DNA of 22,500 nt from Prorocentrum cordatum (GCA_963575745.1 CAUYUJ010013858.1:226005-248504), one strand, 5' to 3'. Positions 1 through 7,735 are shown, counted from the first letter of the stretch. The notes: generated by a model not told the origin, from the sequence alone. Numbers and translations: made by a program.

Positions 1-137
1 AGTAGTAGTAGTAGTGGTGGTGGTGGTGGTGGTGGTGGTGGTGGTGGTGGTGGTGGTGGTGGTGGTGGTGGTGGTAGCCGTAGTAGTCGTAGTCGTAGTC
101 GTCGTCCTAGTAGTAGAAGTAGTAGCTGTCGTTGTAA

Positions 138-206
<69 letters not shown>

Positions 207-228
207 TAGTAGTAGTTGTTGTAGTATG
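1..228. repeat. AGT/GGT trinucleotide microsatellite, cut by window edge
   Basis: The first 228 bases are almost entirely triplet repeat. It opens with AGT units, passes to about 20 GGT units (about 15-75), has an interrupted middle (about 76-136) and ends in about 20 AGT units. It reads as poly-valine on the plus strand and poly-tyrosine on the minus strand, but this is simply the triplet. The left end lies outside the window. It is the same motif class as the array at 2863-3161, in the opposite orientation. Confidence 0.97.
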
Positions 229-575
229 TCTTTGTGCGGCTCATGACAAAAACTCCAGCAGGCATTCTCACATAGTCATTCGTCGGCGCTCTGACGCCCC
301 CGCCGGGCTCTCCTAGGGCCGTCCTCCCAGACGATTGCTGTGGCCCCCCAAGCGGTGCGGTGACCGCACCGCGTGGTGAGTCAGTGGGGAATCGGGGTGA
401 CCCAACGGTTTCGGGGTCGGGTCGTTCTCCGAGCCTGTTTCGGGCGACTGGGGCCTCCACTGTCCCGAAACCGTGCGGTGACGGAACGTGCGGTGAGCTC
501 CGTCGGGATGTCGGGGTCACCGCGCGGTCTGCTATCGCACCGCCTTAGGACCCCCCCAGATTGGTTTGCGCCTCG
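229..575. other. GC-rich spacer with a perfect 21-bp palindrome
   Basis: No gene is evident. At 352-372 two perfect 10-bp arms (GCGGTGCGGT / ACCGCACCGC) face each other across one base. Variants of the GTGCGGTGA core recur at about 474-496, and a related GTCACCGCGCGG lies at about 516-527. The role is unknown. Confidence 0.6.
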
Positions 576-587
576 TTTTGGCTCAAG
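576..587 (+). other. Possible dinoflagellate spliced-leader relict
   Basis: TTTTGGCTCAAG is identical to the last 12 nt of the 22-nt dinoflagellate trans-spliced leader. The upstream half of the leader is not present. A degraded second copy may follow at 591-602 (CTTTGGCCCAGG, 9 of 12 identical). In dinoflagellates, reinsertion of processed, leader-bearing cDNA leaves such truncated leaders upstream of genes. A 12-nt chance match in this window is unlikely but not excluded. Confidence 0.45.
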
Positions 588-602
588 CCGCTTTGGCCCA
601 GG

Positions 603-1530
603 ATGTTTGGTCACAGTGACCCAGCGTCACTGCAGCTGCGGGTTTCGTATTTCCCCAGCCCAGACCGTTTCTATCTGCGCACCCGACGCTGCAATTGGCT
701 GTGCCAGGGACTCATCTTGCGATGGCCACGGCTCTCAAGAACGTTGGCGGCTGCGAGAAGGTCACAGATGAGATGGTCATCGTTTGCGGAGACAAACAAG
801 TCGTGATTGAGCCGCGGCCGAAACCGCCCGTTTGCCCATACAGGTTGCTTCTGCATGGATCTCCTCATCGGGCTGATCGGCTCGCAGGAAATCCTGGAGA
901 CGATAGATGAACATGTGCACGCCACGCGGAAGACGACGACCAAGACGATCTCCATGGTCACCATGGTTTCAGTATCCTACATCATGGTCCACCACGCTGG
1001 CTTCGAGTCCGACATCGACTTCGGCAGGCTCAGGGAATCAGGGAACACGGCGCCGAGCACCTGGTCACAATGACAGCGCGACGGGCTTCCCGAGGCTGTT
1101 CTGCGCGCTCCGGCTCACGCACGCGCTCGGAAGGCACGGCCTTGTCGTGGACGGAGGCGCTCGCCGCGTGTCTGGCTCGCAGCCCCGACCTCCGCGCGGG
1201 AGGCTGGTTCGCGATGCCCCCTATGGCGGGCACGAAGCACACCTGAGTCGATCAGGAAGCGCGTATCTTGGCCATCCTCGACGACTTTGACACGCTGCTG
1301 CCGATGGTCCCGCTGAAGACGATCTACACGGGCGCCGAGTGAGAGCTCATCGTCGACCTCGTGTCCGTGGCCATTCTCTGCGTCCTCACGGTTGCCAGGA
1401 TGCACAAGCTGAGGGCCTTTATATCTTGGCCAGCGGCCTGCATCTACGGCGCAAGTGTTGCTGCTTTCTGCGAGTTCGTGCACCTCCCGACCCACGGCGA
1501 TGTCACTGACCCGAGTGGCTTTGCTGATGC
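603..1530 (+). pseudogene. Broken coding-like stretch, unrecognised
   Basis: This stretch is less repetitive than its surroundings and sits just after the possible leader relict. Protein-like segments lie in different frames. One at about 807-1073 contains hydrophobic ISMVTMVSVSYIMVHH. Another frame runs from about 1070 to 1530, broken by TGA at about 1247 and at 1340-1342. It contains two hydrophobic segments (LVSVAILCVLTVA and AACIYGASVAAFCEFV) separated by a short basic stretch, so it could be a decayed membrane-protein end. I do not recognise the family. It could also be exons split by short introns, or chance. Confidence 0.2.
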
Positions 1531-2275
1531 CGCCCAGGTCGAGATATTGTTGCCACCACCATTCACTGCTGGCTGCATCATCAAGTACGAGCGCGCCAAG
1601 AAGGATGGGCACAGGACCAGGGGACGTCTTTTGCCTCCGCCTCCGCATGACGATGCTCTACGGGACTTCCTCTGCCTCCGCCTCCGCACATCCTTTCACT
1701 CACGTCTGGCACGCAGGAGGCCCATCCTATCCAACCACCAGCGTCCAGTTAGGCCATCTCCCGCTATCGGGGCTTAAATATTCTGAAGATTTAACAAATC
1801 CAGGCGCCTCGCCCTGCATCTTCTGGAGATTCTGGCAGAGTGCTCTCTCGTTGTTTCACGCTGAAGAATTTTCACGTTTACCAATCGGTCGTTGAACGTA
1901 GGTACTTTTGGAGTCCCATATTCCCATCTACTTTAATCGCCTTCCGACTTTATTGATCGAGTGGTTTCATTTTTTCCGTCCTCTTTAGGGGGCGGGCGGA
2001 TACCTAATCAAATTTCAACGCCTTCCGATGCCATGTTTCTACATAACTATTCCGACCGATGGGTAAGACGTTAGCGTTTCAATGTGTAACGTTAAACCCC
2101 TTGCCCCCAATAATAGATCATCCCCCTAACCCCCTGAATATGTATTACCCCGTGTCAATAGGATATCATTGTGGAGAGGGGCGGCGAGGCCGAACTTGAT
2201 GATCCACGTGGGAAGTTGCGAATCGACGTTGTTATCATCTTATTCTGACTAGCAACATCATCAACAACAATGAGC
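1531..2275. other. Unique, more AT-rich spacer
   Basis: From about 1780 the sequence is clearly more AT-rich than the rest of the window, with no repeats and no convincing ORF. No RNA gene or regulatory motif was recognised. Confidence 0.6.
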
Positions 2276-2450
2276 ATGGCAATGGGGTGGTCTCTCCATT
2301 TCAGCTTTCGCAATCACGAGCGTGTGGCAGGGCTATGGGATTCGCACAATTTCAGGTTTCCCAAGTCACGACCGTGCGGCAGGGCCATGGGATTCTCACT
2401 TTCTCAGCCGTTCCCGGGTCAGGAACGTGTGGCTGGGCCATGGGCACCGA
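2276..2450 (+). repeat. 52-53 bp tandem repeat, about 3.5 units
   Basis: The anchor GGCYATGGG recurs at 2331, 2383 and 2436, and a partial earlier copy begins near 2276. Units share a TTTC...TCACGANCGTG(T/C)GGC(A/T)GGGC core. The spacing is not a stable multiple of three, which argues against coding constraint. Confidence 0.85.
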
Positions 2451-2516
2451 TTGGATTTTGAAGTTACTTGCCATTTCCGAGCAGGCAGAGCATTGGAGTT
2501 TTTTTTTTAGCGCCTC

Positions 2517-2537
2517 TCTCACACGGTTCGTGGCCCC
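2517..2537 (+). repeat. Stray copy of the 77-bp array boundary motif
   Basis: ACACGGTTCGTGGCCCC at 2521-2537 is identical to a segment at 13613-13630 inside the 77-bp satellite and nearly identical to the start of that satellite at 12077-12092. Here it stands alone, directly in front of a TCC array. A T10 run (2499-2508) lies just upstream. Confidence 0.7.
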
Positions 2538-2590
2538 TCCTCCTTCTCCTCCTCCTCCTCCTCCTCCTCCTCCTCCTCCTCCTCCTTCTC
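2537..2590 (+). repeat. (TCC)n microsatellite
   Basis: About 17 TCC units with TTC interruptions near each end. It continues into a looser pyrimidine-rich stretch. Confidence 0.95.
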
Positions 2591-2862
2591 CTCGAGGCTG
2601 GGAAAGCAGACAAGGATCTCCCCTTGTCTTCTTCCTCCTCTCCCTTCTCCCTCTCCTCCCCTTGTCCCCCCCGCCCAAGGCCCCGTTTAACCCGTGTTTA
2701 AAATCTCAGACGGCGCCCACCCCCACATGCGAGATTGAAAACGACTCAAAAGTAGAAAATTTCAGGTTCCAGGTGCAAGAATTTTCTGAACAAGCGATCT
2801 TGGGGCCATCTTCCGCTCTCTTCTTTCTCCCACCCTTCTTCTTCCTTCTTCCTCCATTCTAG
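2591..2862. other. Pyrimidine-rich spacer ending in an acceptor-like tract
   Basis: About 2600-2690 and 2812-2862 are strongly pyrimidine-biased on the plus strand. The second tract is about 45 nt of C and T ending ATTCTAG at 2857-2863, which looks like a 3' splice acceptor. What follows is a microsatellite and not a plausible exon, so no splice site is claimed. Confidence 0.5.
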
Positions 2863-2879
2863 TATTATTACTACTACTA

Positions 2880-2934
<55 letters not shown>

Positions 2935-3025
2935 GACTACGGCGACGACGACTACTACTACTACTACTACCTCTGCTACTACTGCTACTACTACTACTAC
3001 GACTACTACTACTACCACTACTACG

Positions 3026-3081
<56 letters not shown>

Positions 3082-3090
3082 GACTACTAT

Positions 3091-3159
<69 letters not shown>

Positions 3160-3161
3160 GA
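2863..3161 (+). repeat. (ACT)n microsatellite, about 300 bp
   Basis: About 100 ACT triplets with scattered single-base changes (ACG, ACC, GCT) that keep the three-base phase. It reads as poly-valine or poly-serine on the minus strand, with no other protein features. It is the reverse-complement motif class of the array at 1-228. Confidence 0.97.
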
Positions 3162-3182
3162 CAGTCAAGCCGCTTAGTAAGG

Positions 3183-3268
3183 ATGAGCAACCTTCCCAAC
3201 GTTACCCTTGCACCCTTGGCCCTTCGGCCCATCCCTGGCAACTTTCGCTGGCCAGCCCCACTCGATTT
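3183..3268 (+). repeat. Dispersed family R3, partial copy
   Basis: This segment matches 5001-5090 through the shared succession CTTTCCCAA, ACCCTTGCA, CGGCCCAT and GCACCCCACTCGA, and more distantly 19725-19795. It breaks off at the start of the 64-bp tandem array. Confidence 0.75.
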
Positions 3269-3552
3269 ACAAGGTCAGTGTACACGAGCGCCCAGACTCG
3301 AGATCTTTCGATTCAGTTGTGTGCCAAGATCTACAACGTCAGTCTACACGAGCGCCCAGACTCGATATCAGTCGAATCAGTCTTGCGCCAAGATTTACAA
3401 GGCCAGTACAGACGAGCGCCCAGACTCGAGATCTGTCGAGCCAGTTTTGCGCCAAGATTTACAAGGTCAGTGTACACGAGCGCCCAGATTCGAGATCTGT
3501 CGAGTCAGTTTTGTGTCAATGTCTACAAGGTCAGGCTACACGAGCGCCCAGG
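3264..3552 (+). repeat. 64-bp tandem repeat, 4.5 units
   Basis: GAGCGCCCAG recurs at 3286, 3350, 3414, 3478 and 3542, exactly 64 bp apart. Units start at 3264, 3328, 3392 and 3456, with a half unit from 3520. Each holds GAT(T/C)TACAA(G/C)G, CACGAGCGCCCAGA and a GAGATCT-like core. A 64-bp period shifts frame every unit, so the open frames here are not evidence of coding. The last unit is cut off by an ATC microsatellite. Confidence 0.93.

Positions 3553-3609
<57 letters not shown>
3553..3609 (+). repeat. (ATC)19 microsatellite
   Basis: Nineteen uninterrupted ATC triplets directly abut the truncated last unit of the 64-bp array. The perfection of the tract suggests recent expansion. Confidence 0.97.
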
Positions 3610-3610
<1 letters not shown>

Positions 3611-3960
3611 GCCGGGAGAGTAGTTGATTATCCCCGCCAAACCCCGAAACTATTTATCCCCTAGGGATTATTATCAGGGGGAGTCGGTTATGTATGTTTC
3701 TAAAGTTGTCCCGTCCGATGATATTTGGAGAGGCTCGTCCACGCGGTGGCTCGCCCACGAAGTTGGGAAGCCTCGAGTTGCACTGTTTCACCCTCTGTGT
3801 CGAGCGCCGCTGAATGTACGCAATGGCCAAAAGCCCAACGGAAGCGGCGCTGCCATTCTGTTTGGCCAGCTTCGCCCGCCGCCGCCCATTTCCCCCAACC
3901 CCCACTCCAAGGACCTCTCCCCCCTCCCTAATCTATTGACTTTGATGCATCTCGCATTGC
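3610..3960. other. Unique spacer
   Basis: No repeat family was recognised. A long ORF runs through in one frame but has no recognisable domain. About 3895-3960 is C/T-rich and ends before the ORF at 3961. Confidence 0.5.
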
Positions 3961-4407
3961 ATGTTGTTCCGACGCACCAGATTCCTGAGGCCACGGCCTC
4001 GCCCACCTGGTCTCAGCTATGCCCAGACTGCGTCCGCAGCGGTGGTCGTATCGCAAGCCCATGCCGCTGCCATCGCGAAGGCGACGGGCAGTTTATCTGT
4101 ACCTTGCAGGCACTGCGGATTCATAGTGGATGCCATGTTTCGTCCGAGCGTGGCTCGGGCGTGTGCAGTAGCCAGGGCTCACAGGAGTGGCGATGCCACT
4201 CCGGCTGCCCAGCCTCGCACGCTGCCCTGCAAGGGGTGCTTGCGCTGGGAGAGGATGACCACAGCATGGAGCAGACTCGTCACAAGTGCCGCACAAATAT
4301 GCTTGCGCCTCGTCTCGCCTCGATCAAGTTCCCCCCCCCACACTCCGCGCGGAAAGCTAGGCCCCCCCCTGGGCCTCCATGATTGTTGTCACAAGGTGGG
4401 CCCCTAG
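3961..4407 (+). CDS. Candidate ORF with two CxxC pairs, unrecognised
   Basis: This 148-codon ORF starts at TTG or at a downstream codon; an ATG start is not obvious. The middle is alanine-rich and free of simple repeats. It carries PCRHCGF at about residue 49 and PCKGCLRW at about residue 91. Two CxxC pairs about 40 residues apart are what a small zinc-binding fold would need, but no family is recognised. A second frame over the same bases is also open (3624-4382), so chance openness in GC-rich DNA is a real alternative. No promoter or splice evidence supports it. Confidence 0.15.
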   Translation: MLFRRTRFLRPRPRPPGLSYAQTASAAVVVSQAHAAAIAKATGSLSVPCRHCGFIVDAMFRPSVARACAVARAHRSGDATPAAQPRTLPCKGCLRWERMTTAWSRLVTSAAQICLRLVSPRSSSPPHTPRGKLGPPLGLHDCCHKVGP

Positions 4408-4693
4408 ATCCGAGGCGGGGATTTATACAGATCCTCTGCCTGGAGGATCGATTCTCGGAGACTTCGACATGCGGTGGATATTGATGCCTTCGGGCCTTCT
4501 GGGGCCGGCCGAGTACATTCATATCCATTGCCCGCTGGGGTCCCAGGACGTCGGTTCCACACGCGGTGGATGTGGGTATATCACCGCATCGCACTAGAGG
4601 TCTGGACCCCTTCCCAAGGACCGGCGTTTCATCTTGGGTTATTTTCTCGGGGTCCCGAGGCCCAGTAGGAGCCTCTGGACGCCCAAAAATGCA
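4408..4693. other. Spacer with a weak internal duplication
   Basis: GACATGCGGTGGAT (about 4467) and CACACGCGGTGGAT (about 4558) are near copies about 91 bp apart. Nothing else is recognised. Confidence 0.4.
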
Positions 4694-4791
4694 GCGAAGG
4701 CGCTGACATAAGACTGCCTTGGGCTCCAGAGGTGCGCTGGTTTTCGGGCCGCTCCTCAGATCTAAGCTTCGGGAACCTGTTCGTGGTCGAG
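4694..4791 (+). repeat. Dispersed family R6, copy 1
   Basis: It matches 20020-20127 through GCGCTGACA-like, TTCGGGCCGCTCC and GGGAACCTGTTCGTGG blocks in the same order. The translation of the minus strand keeps SGPKTxAPxEP in both copies, but a one-base indel between blocks argues against long-range coding. Confidence 0.7.
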
Positions 4792-4904
4792 TGAGCACCG
4801 CCCCCCGCGGCGGCAGGCCAAGGCACCTTGGGCCAGGTGCACTTCTAGCAACAGCCCACTAAGCCCAGACCCCCAACGTCATGATGGTTTCATAGTGTCG
4901 ACCC

Positions 4905-4985
4905 CCGCAGGTTTCAGCACGTCTCCCGAGACCCCTTTTTCATCCTGAGGCGTTTTTTGACGGTCTCGAGGGCCGGTAGAGTCGA
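4905..4985 (-). repeat. Dispersed family R5, partial copy
   Basis: CATCCTGAGGCGTTTTTTGA at about 4940 and the following GACGGTCTCGAGGGCC match 14914-14955. By the orientation used for R5 this copy lies on the minus strand. The distal half is divergent. Confidence 0.65.
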
Positions 4986-5000
4986 CCCGCGCAGGAGGGA

Positions 5001-5154
5001 TGAACGACTTTCCCAAGGGCACCCTTGCATCTTTACCTCCTCGGCCCATTCTTGACCACTCTGGTTGGCCGCACCCCACTCGAAAAGCTTCGAAAGGGCG
5101 TCCAAGGCCCTTGCATCCTTATCGCGCATCCTTCTGATACGGGCCGACTGTAAG
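5001..5154 (+). repeat. Dispersed family R3, fullest copy
   Basis: About 150 bp match 19695-19862 along their length. Shared blocks include GTTGGCCGC, CGCTCGAAAAGC-like, GGGCGTCCAA, GCATCCT and TGATACGGG. The first 90 bp also match 3183-3268. R1 copy A begins about 40 bp downstream. Confidence 0.85.
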
Positions 5155-5196
5155 GGCCCCGAGTGGCCGAACACTGTAAGAAATAGAAAGAACGTC

Positions 5197-5421
5197 GTGA
5201 TCGTTCTTTTATTCAGTGTTTTGCCGATCGGCGCGGACCCTCGCACCCCCCCTCCCCCCCCTGTGGAGTAGATCTTTGCTGTTTTTGGCGCCTGTTTTTC
5301 AAGCAGGTGGAGTCTCCCCTATAGGACGCACTGCTGCAAACAGTCGCGCTGAACAGAGGTACGGAGCCAGACCCCCCCCCCCTCCCCTCCCCCCCCTCCT
5401 CCCGCCCTGTGTCGAAACGCC
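5197..5421 (+). repeat. Dispersed family R1, copy A
   Basis: About 225 bp are shared with 5878-6277 and 16016-16243. The order of blocks is GTGATCGTT, GCCGATCGGCGCGG, CCTCGCACCCC, GGAGTAGATC, TGTTTTTGGCGCCTGTTT, GGTGGAGTCTCCC, ATAGGACGCAC, CAAACAGTCGC, a long C tract, then TGTCGAAACGCC. No ORF is conserved between the copies. It could be a non-autonomous mobile repeat; no termini were proved. Confidence 0.9.
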
Positions 5422-5439
5422 TCCCGCCGTGTCTTTTCC

Positions 5440-5664
5440 ATGGCGCCGAGGGGGTCTGGGAGCACCGCCCCCCGGCGGCAGGCTGGCAGCAGGCAGCACG
5501 AGGACCGCGCCGAGGCCGAGCTCGAGGCCGAGGCCGCGGAGGCCGGGGCGCGCCTGGCGGCCGTGGAGGCGGAGGTCGCCGGGCTGCGGAGCCGCGCGGC
5601 CCCGCTTGCGCCCGACGAAGAAGACCACGGCACAAACAGAAGGCAGAGAATCTGGGCCTCCTAG
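5440..5664 (+). CDS. Candidate exon or small ORF with a coiled-coil
   Basis: This is a 74-codon ORF starting with ATG. Residues about 22-53 (RAEAELEAEAAEAGARLAAV followed by EAEVAGLRSRA) show heptad spacing of A, L and V with charged residues between, as in an alpha-helical coiled coil. The flanks are Arg/Gly-rich, then acidic (PDEED). It could be one exon of a larger coiled-coil protein: AG-ending pyrimidine-poor acceptors occur at about 5482-5497. Alternatively a GAG/GCC-rich DNA stretch may mimic a coiled coil. No family is recognised. Confidence 0.25.
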   Translation: MAPRGSGSTAPRRQAGSRQHEDRAEAELEAEAAEAGARLAAVEAEVAGLRSRAAPLAPDEEDHGTNRRQRIWAS

Positions 5665-5683
5665 ATGCGATCCGAGCACACGG

Positions 5684-5831
5684 TGTTGGAGGATCGCACC
5701 GCGTCGCCAGCGCATCGACGATGGAGCTCGATGCGGCGCTTCACGTCGACGTTGCCGATGCATCGCCCACGTCGACGATGCATCGCTGGTGCATCGCCGA
5801 TGCATCGCCGATGCGGCGCGATCCTCCGACC
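5684..5831. mobile_element. Foldback element F1 with GATGCATCG core, copy 1
   Basis: The ends are inverted: GGAGGATCGC at 5688-5697 and GCGATCCTCCGACC at 5818-5831, with 10 contiguous bases pairing. Between them lie repeated CGATGCATCG palindromes and GTCGACG motifs. The element at 17988-18189 has the same ends and the same type of core. There is no ORF of note. It resembles a miniature inverted-repeat element, but a target-site duplication was not found. Confidence 0.6.
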
Positions 5832-6041
5832 CATCTACTCCGAACCCATGTAGGGGGCCTCTAGAGAAGGAGCCAGTGGTGATCGTTTTATTATCCTTTG
5901 TTTTTGGCGATCGGTGCGGGTCCTCGCACCCCTCCTCCCCCCCTACTGGAGTAGATCTTGGTTGTTTTTGGCGCCTGTTTTTCAGGCAGGTAGAGTCTCC
6001 CCCATAGGACGCACTGCTGCAAACAGTCGCACTGAACAAAG

Positions 6042-6250
6042 GTCTGGGGACCCCCCGCGTCAGTGCCGTGGCTTTCAGTTGGAGTCAGCATCTCGGAGCA
6101 GCACGCGGTGTCGAGCAATCCCGACGCCCTCCATCCGCTCCTCCGTCTCACGCTGCGGCGCAGTGTGGCTGCAGTGGTGTGCAGTGCTGGCAAGTGGAGA
6201 CATCATGTTGGTGGCTCGTCCGGTGGAAAAAAAAAGTCTGGGGACCCCCC
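6042..6250 (+). repeat. 15-bp target-site duplication pair
   Basis: GTCTGGGGACCCCCC occurs perfectly at 6042-6056 and again at 6236-6250, immediately before and after the inserted 179 bp. Copies A and C of the host repeat have this region only once. Confidence 0.9.
6057..6235 (+). mobile_element. 179-bp SINE-like retroposon with A9 tail
   Basis: The insert starts GCGTCAGTGCC and ends in nine A (6227-6235), directly against the second copy of a 15-bp duplication. A poly-A end plus a duplication of this length is the mark of target-primed reverse transcription by a LINE-type machinery. The head holds TGGCTTTCAGTTGG at 6069-6082, which resembles a tRNA A box with two extra bases. GGTGTCGAGCAATCC at 6107-6121 resembles a B box with insertions. 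The boxes are about 25 nt apart. A tRNA-derived SINE is therefore likely; a short processed transcript is the alternative. It encodes no protein. No second copy was seen in the window. Confidence 0.8.
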
Positions 6251-6309
6251 CTTCCGCCCAATGTCGAAACGCCGAATCAGAACGCTCCCGTACCCATTCC
6301 GCTGCCCTT

Positions 6310-6723
6310 GCCTCGTTTTTTTTGTCGGTCGCCACGAAAATCCTGGTCAGAACGCACCCCAGGAGAGGTTTGGGGAGTGGCGGTATCCATGCCTCTTGGT
6401 TACCCCGAACAGCTTCTGGAGTCGGAGGCCGATTACAGAATTTTGGCATCGCTCGGACGTGTGTCTTCTTCTTTTTTGTTCCTCCTCTCGGCGAGGGCCA
6501 CCCAGGAGCAGCTTGGATCATCTTACGAAACATGCACACACGGCGCCGAACAATGCACGGGGAATGGACGTCCGAGCAATGACGAGGAATTGTGTTTCCC
6601 CATATTTGTGTTCGTTGACTCTGCAAAACGTATGTAGGATGCTCGTATATCTACAGGACAGTGCTGCGTATGTGTTCGCAGGTTCGAAGAAAGAAGTCAA
6701 TTCTGGTGTACGTCACCTCTGTA
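6310..6723 (+). repeat. Dispersed family R2, copy 1, in two blocks
   Basis: Bases 6310-6420 match 11437-11570; the best part is GTCAGAACGCAC, GGAGAGGTTTGGGGAGT and GCGGTATC. A second block at 6681-6723 (GGTTCGAAGAAAGAAGTCAA) matches 11583-11630. The roughly 260 bp between the blocks here have only about 12 bp as counterpart in the other copy, so one copy gained or lost sequence. Confidence 0.7.
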
Positions 6724-6746
6724 GCTGTGCTCGTATTCGAACTGTT

Positions 6747-6824
6747 GGAGGTCCGCGCGGAATTCTTGGATCGGCGTTGGGCAGGGGAGTCCAGCGCGGA
6801 TCCAAGAAATTTGCGCGCACGTCC
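6747..6824. repeat. Hairpin element H1, copy 1
   Basis: Two 30-nt arms (6747-6776 and 6795-6824) pair at 24 of 30 positions, including TTCTTGGATC, around an 18-nt loop. Each arm read outward-in matches the consensus GGTCCGCGCGGATTTCTTGG. Read in the same phase, every arm gives a peptide like VRADFLDRRW. The same unit occurs inverted at 7736-7834 and alone at 17816-17868. Confidence 0.8.
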
Positions 6825-7083
6825 AAAAGCTTGTGATTATGCAGTTGGCAGTATCATGTATGCGCAGGCCACTGTTCGAGGGGTGTGCGCATCCACGCAT
6901 TACGATCGATAGTTCCTGCCAGTGTACGCGTCTACCGGGACGATCGAAATTGGGATGGAAAGAGTGAATACAAAGACCGAGAGCATTTCTTGCCTTCTGA
7001 ACAGGACTCACTGTTGGTGTCTCAGCGGACGTTGTCCATTTGCTACAGAAGGCCGCCTGCCCAACCGCGGCCGCTGCCGTTTT

Positions 7084-7113
7084 CGCACGACATTTGTTGT
7101 TTGGCGTCGTGCG
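7084..7113. other. Small perfect hairpin followed by T run
   Basis: CGCACGAC at 7084-7091 and GTCGTGCG at 7106-7113 form a perfect 8-bp stem with a 14-nt loop. TATTTTT follows. The function is unknown. Confidence 0.35.
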
Positions 7114-7735
7114 TATTTTTCCATCTCCATTTGGGGCGTCCACTAGCAATCCCAATTTAGTTCTTCGGGTTGCCATGGGTTTCTTCCAAAGAGTTGCTGG
7201 CTCGCTTGCCTTTCGCGACCCAGGAAGAAACTGCTCGGGCCGGGGTGCCCTGGGTTTTTTTTGGGGGGGCCCAGACTCAGAAACCCAGACCCTGGGCAGG
7301 ATTCCGTGATCTTCAGGGCTAGGCTCCTTGCGAGGGTCTCTTGCGGCCGCGTCTCCACTGCATCGGCGCCCAGACCTGAACGACAAACTGCGCGTTGGGC
7401 TGAGCCCGGCGGCGCGTGTGGCGGACGAGCGGATGCATCCGCACCAGCGATGGGTATACCCAGCGGTGCAGACCAGCCCGGGAGCGGCACAGATCGCTCC
7501 GAGAGCGCATTGAGGGCGCCCCCCGAGACACAGACAGGCTGCACACACGGCATGTGCAGTGGAGGCCAGTCCACAAGAAGCCTTCCACAAGAAGCCCAAG
7601 CCCGAGACCCCAGGACGTCCATTAGTTTTTGGTGTGGGAGCGTCACGCTTTCCATGGCAAAACCATCGAAACCCAAGAAACACAGGGCACCTTGAAGGCA
7701 AGCAGGGTGTTTCTTGGCATGGGTCTCGACTGTAT

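Larger units (their letters stand above)
5878..6277 (+). repeat. Dispersed family R1, copy B, interrupted by a retroposon
   Basis: Bases 5878-6056 match copies A and C. The family then stops abruptly in the C tract and resumes at 6251 with CTTCCGCCCAATGTCGAAAC, which is the tail of copy C at about 16217-16236. The interruption is the 179-bp insertion at 6057-6235 plus one duplicated target. Confidence 0.9.

Noticed and set aside
807-1480. A cation exchanger or other named membrane transporter
   Set aside because: Hydrophobic stretches are present, but no signature motif of a named family could be read, and frames are broken.
2499-2508. A minus-strand retroposon tail (T10 run)
   Set aside because: The bases to its left (GCATTGGAG) are not repeated to its right within the next several hundred bases.
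2812-2863. A 3' splice acceptor (long pyrimidine tract then CTAG)
   Set aside because: The sequence that would be the exon is a 300-bp ACT microsatellite.
3553-3609. A poly-histidine protein or CRISPR-like repeat
   Set aside because: It is a plain ATC microsatellite. There are no spacers, and the histidines come from one of its three frames.
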